From the NCBI GenBank assembly GCA_963971405.1, contig OZ020492.1, forward strand, positions 21,606,204-21,670,203: a stretch of DNA of 64,000 nucleotides. The letters run 5' to 3'. The notes under the pieces were generated by a model, which saw nothing but the letters and a program-made list of their open reading frames with translations, did no database searches and had not been told where the DNA came from. Positions within the stretch are counted from its first letter, which is position 1. Each line of letters begins with the position of its first letter. Of this stretch, positions 52,201-61,200 are shown in pieces. Source of the stretch: Psococerastis gibbosa (lineage: Eukaryota; Arthropoda; Insecta; Psocodea; Psocidae). The translations under genes were made by a program, and so were the position numbers.

Positions 52201-55200
52201 CACCCGATGTGAGTCCTTGTGACTTCTTCCTGTTTCTCAGGATTAAAAATGAGCTCAAAGGATGCCAATTTGGTACCACAGAAAACATTAAATCCGCCGT
52301 AACCAGCAAACTGGAGGCCATCCGGGAATCTGAGTTCCAGCACTGCTTTGAAGAGTGAAAAAGCCGCCTCCAGCGCTGTATCAACGCACAAAGGAACTAC
52401 ATCGAGGGATATCAAATTGAAATCTAAATATATGTATGTTAAAAAAATTTAATTGTCTCGTCTCATTACATTGTTTACTAACGTTGTTAAACTGTAGTAA
52501 GAATTTTAATTTTCATCATGTAGTACATTCCCGGATTAAGATAATAGTGCTTGTATTAATAATCATCTATCACATGTATACGGTGTAGTACAGTATTATA
52601 ATCGCCCATCTATTATAGACAATTCTATCTATTATAGATACAATTGTCCCATCGATCAATCCAGTGCTTTAGGATAGGAAAAATCTAGGCTGGCGATATT
52701 TAACGCTAAGGCAATTATTTACCATGGAACTACAGTAATCATAATTATCAATCACGGCACCTACAGGTATCCTATTTGATAAGTAGGAAAGCATGTACAG
52801 GCTCGCTCGTACCGCCTCCGTTTCTTTTTTTTGTGTGGAAATAAATATAACGTGAATGATTGTTCAAGCTTCTGGGTCCTCAAAGGAGGCCGAGGCTTCT
52901 GTAAAGATATTCAGTATTTATTGATTGATTCAATAACAATAAATTTATAAACATATTAGGGACTAATGAAAAACCATAATGGGTGAAAATTTACCTTTTC
53001 ATTTAATCCTGGTATAGATGAATCTAACTGCTGCACCCTCTCTTGTAAACCGTACATTTTCCGCTCGTTATCAGAAAATACTTGGGCTACGGCCTCTTGT
53101 GAACGGTTGTGGAGAGCAGAAGCACGCTTGCAATTTCGTTCTGCTTCAACAATTATCCCTTCGGCATGTCCAACAACTTGAGATTCTGCGATGGCTGAGT
53201 CCTTTTGTGCCTTCCTTGTTAGATTCAGGGCACCTGCATAAGGAATGCTACATTTATTAGTCGAACAACTATTTTCGTGAAGTGCTAAACAAGACCAATA
53301 AAAAGTTATTCATTTTGCAATAATGATACAAAAATGATGTTATTATTTACAACCTTCGACATTTGCTTCTTGAAGTCTCGTTGCGTTTTCTTTCAAGTCT
53401 TCAGCAGCACGTTCTAACTCTTTAACTTTGGTTTTTATTTCGTTCAATTCTAACTCAGAGCGTTTCACATTGCTTTCTGTGTTTTTTGATAGTTCAGTTG
53501 CATCATTTACACGGTCTGCTTGCTCAGAGACGGCTGTTCGCAGAGCACTAAAAAAGTAAATTAAGTAATTTTTACTTAACTTCACCAGTCAGGAGGAAAC
53601 ATGTGAAAAGGCGCGATTGCATTAAGAATGTATTCCTTTCTGTTAAGAGTGTACGGCCCGTAGGAAAGCGGCAGCCCGAAATTTAATATTTTTTATTTAA
53701 TTAACTAAACATGTTATTAAAGATTTGGCTCATCAAAGTTGTAGAGGACTACTTCATGCATCATATAATAAGGTATTTTTAGTTTTCGAAATTGTAGTTT
53801 GTTATAAAATCGATAATACGTGAAAAGTTATAGTTTATAAGTTGTTTTTTTTTAATAATTTAAGGGCGCGAGGCCACGCTTGTGGCATATGGGCCAAGAC
53901 TCTAAGTTGTCTTAGTAGTTATATCGCTTTTAGAAGCTCTGTGTGGTGGAGAAAGGCTGAAAGTGAGAAGACATTACTAACGTCGCCTCCCAGGATTAGA
54001 GAGAGAGAGTTGGTTGTATGTTGTACATTGCACGGGCTGTTTGATGTTTATAAAATATTTGCATGTTTCTGAAAAAACTACAATTTCGAAAATTAAAAAT
54101 ATCTTATAATATGATGCATGAAGTAGTCTTCTACAACTTTGATGAGCGAAATCTTTAATAACATGCTTAGTTAATTAAATAAAAAATAAATAGTATTAAA
54201 TTTCGGGCTGCCAATTAATAACAGTGAGTAAGATATCTCAGTACAAGTTAAGAAATGCAGGAAATTTAAAAAACTTAAAATTCTATAATATGATTGGTTG
54301 GAAAATTAGGCTAAATTTACTTCTATCAGTCCTCTTCATCTTGTTGACTATTTTCACATGGAATGAGATGATTGTCCTAATCTTCCTATTTAGAATAGTT
54401 AGGCGTTCATTTCTGACCTGACTTTAGCTTCAATTTCTCGTAGTCCATCTTCTGATACAACTGTGTTGTTCAGCAAACTCTGTACTTCATGAATGGATTT
54501 CTCCATGGTGTTAAATTCAAAAGTATATGCTCCCAACACACCAACTTCCTTGACTTCGGCAGCGAATGATAGCATCTCATTTGTCTTATCTGTATTAAAT
54601 AATAGCATAAAATAAGTCTAAAGACCGAAGGAATGAAAATGTTCCCAAAAAAGGAATGGCTTAGTACCGCTATACACCACGTCAACTTTTAACGACATTT
54701 CGCGGGCATTTGCTATTGGTTGCTACAGGGAAAATTGAGATGGGCTGTTATAATATAGTTTTAGAAAAACGACAAAACTTCCGTGTATTATTTAAAAAAT
54801 AAAATATAAAAAAAAGACTTTGAGTGATTCGAATAAGCTATGGCACCGTAAAATGCATCCATCACACAATAGAATATTAATATATATACAATATTTAATA
54901 ATATGTAGTGCAAGTCTTAAGAAATTACCATGTAGGTTTGAAAGAATATCATCCCAGTTCTTGAAACATTCACCACAGAAGGAACAATTGGGTGCATTTC
55001 CTAGATGCCCCCTGGCACACTGGTTACATATATCACCTCCAATGCCTTCAACACAAACGCAAGTACCATTATTTCTGTTGCACTGCAATGTTTGGGAGCC
55101 ACGCACATCACAATCACACTCTGGAAAAGACAACAAATATCATTTGTTAATATTGAGTTATCATTTTATCCCTTCTGGTAAGTGGTAACAGAGCTTAACA

Positions 55201-58200
55201 AAAAAAAATTGAATGCTTCTGCTAGCAGTGGACCTAGCGGCATTTCAACTTAATTAACATACAGCATTATTATTTTATATTTTATATGGTAATGTCATTA
55301 GCAAGGTACCTTAAACAGCACAAGAACAATTTTCACACAATTAAACATAATTTTCAAGTTCAATAAAGTAAAATGTAAAATATTTTATGCAACATGTTCA
55401 ATGCTGGCGAAAATGAGTTTCTTGCAGTACAGCTATTACAATGAGTGGGTAGTAAAAGTGTAGCTATCAACGGGTGGCATGTTTGAAGGGTAATATCTAT
55501 AGTACAGAGAATATATATATATTAAATATTCAGACTAAATGACCGTTGACAACAATAATAGGCAATTCAAGCAAGAGCTATTCGAATCAAATATCGATAG
55601 TTACTTACTATGACACTCCTTATTTGGATCGCCCCAGTGATTGGCTTGACACTGGTCACACCGACGACTTCCAAATCCAGGGAGGCAATCACATTGGCCA
55701 TCATACTGAAAATTAATTAATTTTTCATCCACAAGAGGAGATTGATTTATGTGAGTTCAACAATCAATTCGATTTTTTTTTATGATTATTTGAAAGAAAA
55801 TCGGGTAAGATTTTATGCAAGTTCCCATTCTCAATATACTATACTAGAGGTTGGGGTTAATAATAAATGTACTTTATTGTAGCAATAGCCTCCTACAGAC
55901 GGGGACAATTGGAGTAGCAGGTCTCGCCAGTAATTCTACAAATAAATGTAGTACTTACGAATACAAAAGACTAGTAGTATTTGTGAGAAATAATTAGAAT
56001 ACTCGTGACTTCGTGGTATTTCATTTTAATAAACAAAAAATAACAAAAACTTGTTATAACAACCTGAATTAGTAAAACTCAAATAATCGTTAAGAAATTA
56101 ACTTTGTCTAAGAAACCCACTAGTGTTTAAAACCCTGAGCGCTTTCGGCAAGAACTGCCATCTACAGAAGGAAACCCACTAGGACAGTTACACCTTGTCT
56201 GCGATTTGAGACTTGCTCAACTCGAGGAGAAGATGCAAATGTGACTAGGGAGAGGAAACCTTGGTTTATATAGAACTGGGAGCGGGGGGTGGGGGTGGGA
56301 GGGGGCGTGGATGGTTACCTATAAGGCGGGAAACCAACTCGAATCAGTTTTTGACGCTGTGGCGGTGAAGTTGGAGAGCTCGCGAATGTGTTTGTTGAGA
56401 AAACCAGCTACTTTGCTGACTGGGGCACTGTTATACGAAACTACTGGGCGGATAGGTTGATTGGGTTTATGAAGTTTAACCAGACCAAACAATGATGGAG
56501 CCACGGGGTTCATATTGGTAAATTTATAGGCTATATCTTGAGGTATCGTATTAGAGCTTTCTTTAATGGCTTTTTTGGTTGCTTTTTGGAGTTTGTTTGT
56601 GAGGTCTACCTTAAGTTTTACGAATGTGGATTCGTCAGAAATGAGGTCTAAGACTTTAGAAACATAATCTTGGGTAGGTAAAATGACAATGGAATTTCCT
56701 TTATCCGCCTTGGTGAGTGTAAGGTTATCTTGGGCTAGTTTCTTTTTTATAGATTTAGTGTTATCGTTTTTGTGTGTAGGTTTGACGTTTTTCAGAATAT
56801 CTGCTGCTATGTGCTTTTCGTTATTGTGGTTTTTAAGGCGAAATTCAGTGTCTGACATCAAGTTGGTTAACGTGTTTTTGTTTAGACATATATCGGGGCA
56901 ATACTTGAGGCGATTGTTGAGAAGTTCCATTTCTTTTGTGTTGAAAATCGTGTTAGATAAGTTGACGGTACGAGGATAGAATTTATGTGTTGTAATGGGT
57001 AGTGTATAAAGTGTCTGCGATGAAGGCGTGAGGCCTTGACCTACCTCAGTCTGCATCAATCGATCGGGGTGAGACCGAGAAATCACGTTCGTCTCGCGCA
57101 TCTGATATTTCGTGTCGCGATGTGATGTGTGATGTATTATGTTGAATTTGTTATTTTTATTTTGGTTTTGACTCAGTTCTTTTATTTTTTTATTTAGTGT
57201 TGTGCGTTTTTTGTAAGTGATGTCACTAATTTTTGTGTATATTTGATCTGGGAAGATGGTCCATTCTAAAAAGTGAAGTTTGAAAGATAATTCAGAATGT
57301 AAAACTTTAAGGTAAAGGCTTAAGCAGTCTCTGATTTTGTACCATTTTTTGATTTCTTCTGCTAGCCAGACTTTCTGGGCGATTGTGTGGAAAAGTTTGC
57401 TGTTTTAATTTGGATGTATTTAGGAGTGATTCTAAGTCTTTTGCAATCTTGATGAAATTTGAGGTTAAGTGAAGCAATGGCGAAATTTTCTTTAAGCTTC
57501 CTATAGATTTTGAGTGAGATTTTAGCCACATTTGCATCTTCTCCTCGAGTTGAGCAAGTCTCAAATCGAAGATAAGGTGCAGTAGTAGTAGTAGTAGTAG
57601 TATGGTTGGACACAGTCCCAGACCACGGTGTGGGCCCATAGGACGGGGGACCTCCTGATTATAGTGGATTCCGAACCACTTGGGAAACACAGTGAAGTCA
57701 CACGATTAGTTCGGAGGTGACCAGGACAAGTCCTACCATGTTTCCCTACCGGCACTGTGCACACAACCAAGTTATCTGCATCTTTGAACCTGCTCTGGTC
57801 CGCTGGATTCAACTTGGTAAGGCGGCCGGCTAAGATAACGTGTGACTGTGCTAGTGGGTTTCCCTCTGTAGATGGCAGTTCTTGCCGAAAGCGCTCATGG
57901 TTTTATACTAACACAAGTGGGTTTCTTAGACAAAGTAAATTTTTTAACGATTATTTGGGTTTTACTAATTCGGGTTGTTATAACAAGTTTTTCTAAAGCT
58001 CTAAGTTTTTGTTATTTTTGGTTTATAGTATTTGGGAGGCCTAACTTCATTGAGAGAGGTCAATCATCCAGCGCCGACAAGACCTCTACTGGCGTAGCTA
58101 GTATTGTCCTCGTCTGGATGAGGCTTGTGGTCACATCTTCGTTCTTCTTTCTTTATGAACTTTCTGTCTGAGCGTCAAGTACAGTAATATACTAATAATT

Positions 58201-61200
58201 CAATGTTTAAAAATCATGTCAAAGCCATTACACCCAACCTATTCGGCATTCTCCACGCATCTCACGTTAAGCCGGTTCCGGTTCGATCTACTTGTGTAAG
58301 GAGGATCCACGTGTTGGGGATCCATATCTGTGCTGCGAAGGGAGCTTATCCATGCCCTCAGCTTTCCTGTTGTTTCTTCTTGCCCCTCGTTCAAGATGCT
58401 TTGTATAGTTGCTTAAGTGTGTACAACCCGTAGGAAATTGGCAGCCCGAAATTTATTACTTTTAATTTTTTATTTAATTAAATGAGAATGTTATTAAAGT
58501 TTAAGTTGTAGAAGACTACTACATGCATCATATAAGGTATTTTTTATTTTCAAAATTGTAGTTTTTTCATATACACGATAGTAAATTATAAACAATAACT
58601 ATTCACGTAAAATCGTGTTTATGAAAGAACTACAATTTCGAAAATAAAAAATACCTTATTATATGATGCATGAAGTAGTCTTCTTTAACTTAAATGAGCC
58701 AAATCTTAAATAACTTGCTGAGTTAATTAATTAAAAAATTAAAAGTACTAAAGTTCGGGGTGCCAATATCCTACGGGCTGTACACTCATAAGGCGAGTCG
58801 GTTTCGTATAACTCGGCATGTCTCAATTAAAGCGTTGTTTAACAGCGTTTAAACCTGTTTTGAGTTTGAGGAACGGTACCGCACGGGGCATGCATATTCT
58901 CCGTCTGAGAAGTGAATTACCTGATATCGATAGGACATTTGAGTTCCCACCTCATTTGCTACCACAGAGTTTTCTAATATTATTCCTGGTGCTAAATGAT
59001 AAAAGATATCCAGTCGTCTTCCAGATGGTCGGATTCGTCCTTAGTTAAGTATACCACGAAGAGAACGAAAATTCACCCTTCAGTTATGACAGTATTGAGG
59101 ACAGATAGTAGTCAAAAGATAAGCAATTTCAGCCTCTGAGATCTACATAAAATAGAAGGTTGTTCAGATGTATGAATAAGAAATGAGGTAATAACATACT
59201 TACCGCATTGCACTGCCTGGAGTGAGAACCAACGGGGTCGCAGTCGCAAGCCTCACAACCTGATCCACTAGCTATTTTCCAATGATTTTCCTCGCAGTCA
59301 TCGCATTCCAACCCAATGACATGTGGCAAACAAGGACATTGGCCCGTATTGCGGTTACAGTACTCCTGCGTTTGGTTTGCCCCCAGCATAGAACAAACAC
59401 ATTCTGAAAATGAGAATAACCAATAATTGTATCGGAATGTTGGAAGTGTCCAAGAGTAGGAATAGGTTCATATCACTTGCCTGCTTCCCAGCAATGAATA
59501 AATAAAATCATACATTTTACATTGTCAAAATTTCTACAGATTAAAAGAATTTGTAGAAACTAATATATTATATTTCAATATTACAATTTTTCATTTCTAC
59601 GAAGTCACGAGGTCGGGTAATTATACTTACGGGTGCATTGTTGATTAATAGCGTCCCCAAAATATTTTTCTTTGCAAATTTCACAATGGTCACCTTCTGT
59701 ATTATACAGACATTGTAGGCATTTTCCAGTCTTGGGGTCGCAATTGCCAGGACGTGATATATCAACATTGCTATTGCAGTCACAAGGCTGGCATAAACCG
59801 CCAGGCTCCTCTGGATTTCCAAAGTAATTGTCAGCGCACCCGTCACATCTAGCACCTAAAAATATTGGGGGCTGCATGTAATGAAATTGATAACCCTGCC
59901 TTTTAAAGAGTGGTTAAACAAGCCAACGAACAGTGGTCCAAATATGATAGAAAGATGATACCATGACTCGGATTCTGTCTTAATCGCGTTTTAATTCCAG
60001 TCTGTGGAGTTATTGTGTTCGTTTTAAACATTTTAACTCCATTAACTTCATTTTATTTTTATTGCCTAAATTCAAACAAACTGGCACATTTAGCTAGCCA
60101 AAATTACTCACTAATACGATTTTCACGAAATTTGGCTAAAATTTGCTAAAATGCACCTTACACTACCTATATATAAAAAGTCATTCTGATTTTCAAAAAA
60201 ATATTATCTAATAGTACACTGATACGCAATGGCACTAAATACCTACTAGGTTGGTAAATACTGTCACAACTAAAACTAAGAAAACCGTCGGTAATTTAGG
60301 TTGAAGAGGCAACCTCCTCGTTACAACCGAAATTAGAGGATCTAGAAAAATCTGGACTTGGAGAGGTTCGAACCGACGATCTATGCTTTTCCATCGCCTG
60401 CATCACAAGCCCGCAAGTACAGAGTTTTGCTAATTCCTCTTACTTATATCATGCTCTTTGACAAGATTGGTATTGTTGGATAGGCTAGAACATATACACA
60501 ACTATCCAACTGAACAGGCCTGTGAGATAACTTCATCGCATAAAGCCATAAAGGCAATACTTTTATGTATATATATATTGTAATACTGACACCAAACTAA
60601 CCACCAGGTTCAAATCCCGCTAAATCTATATCCTCTATTTTCGGTTGAATGAGTTATGTCTGTTCAGGTTACGCTGTCGGAGTTTTCCAACCTAGGGGGT
60701 CCAGAGGTCATATGAATGACGTTGATAACTATTCCATTGGGTAGCATGCCACTGAAAAGATCTAGGGCTGGAAGCATCTACCTCACGCGTCTATCTACAA
60801 TGCGTTCAAGGGAACTATATTGAATGCCGAAAAGAATTCTGTTTGATATCACAGCAAATATCTCTATATATAAAAATGAATCCCTATTTCCCTTGGTCAC
60901 GCCATCACGCGTGAACGGCTGGACTGATTTCATTATTCGTTTTGTTGTGTTTGTTATTGTCAGGAGAAGGTTCTTATGACAGAAAAAATTTATAAAATTG
61001 GGCGGAAAATTATAAAAATTCTGGAAATTGAAGTTGATAATCGTTGGGTTGTTCCGTTGGAGACTTCCATGTCCATAAGCTAAGTGCAGGGGACAGTTCT
61101 AGAGGGGTCACGAGTTGTGGTGTGCCGCTGTGCCGGTACCTGAGTTGCCCCTTATTAATGGGGGTTGTGTGCAACGCCAGATTTTCATTTTGTTGGGTAA

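Larger units (their letters stand above)
56026..58025 (-). mobile_element. Penelope-like element with inverted 5' ends
   Basis: The main copy runs on the minus strand from about 58025 to 56243. A second, plus-oriented copy of its 5' end (56026-56243) faces it, giving inverted repeats (GAGCGCTTTCGGCAAGAACT, TAGATGGCAG, CTTGCTCAACTCGAGGAG, AAGATGCAAATG). Penelope elements commonly have such partial inverted or tandem terminal copies. The right arm is interrupted by a SINE-like repeat (57580-57840). The RT is incomplete and the GIY-YIG part absent. Confidence 0.82.

Noticed and set aside
56026-58025. Hammerhead ribozyme in the Penelope arms (known in this class)
   Set aside because: I searched both strands of the arms for CTGATGA followed by a stem and GAAA and did not find the core in the right order.
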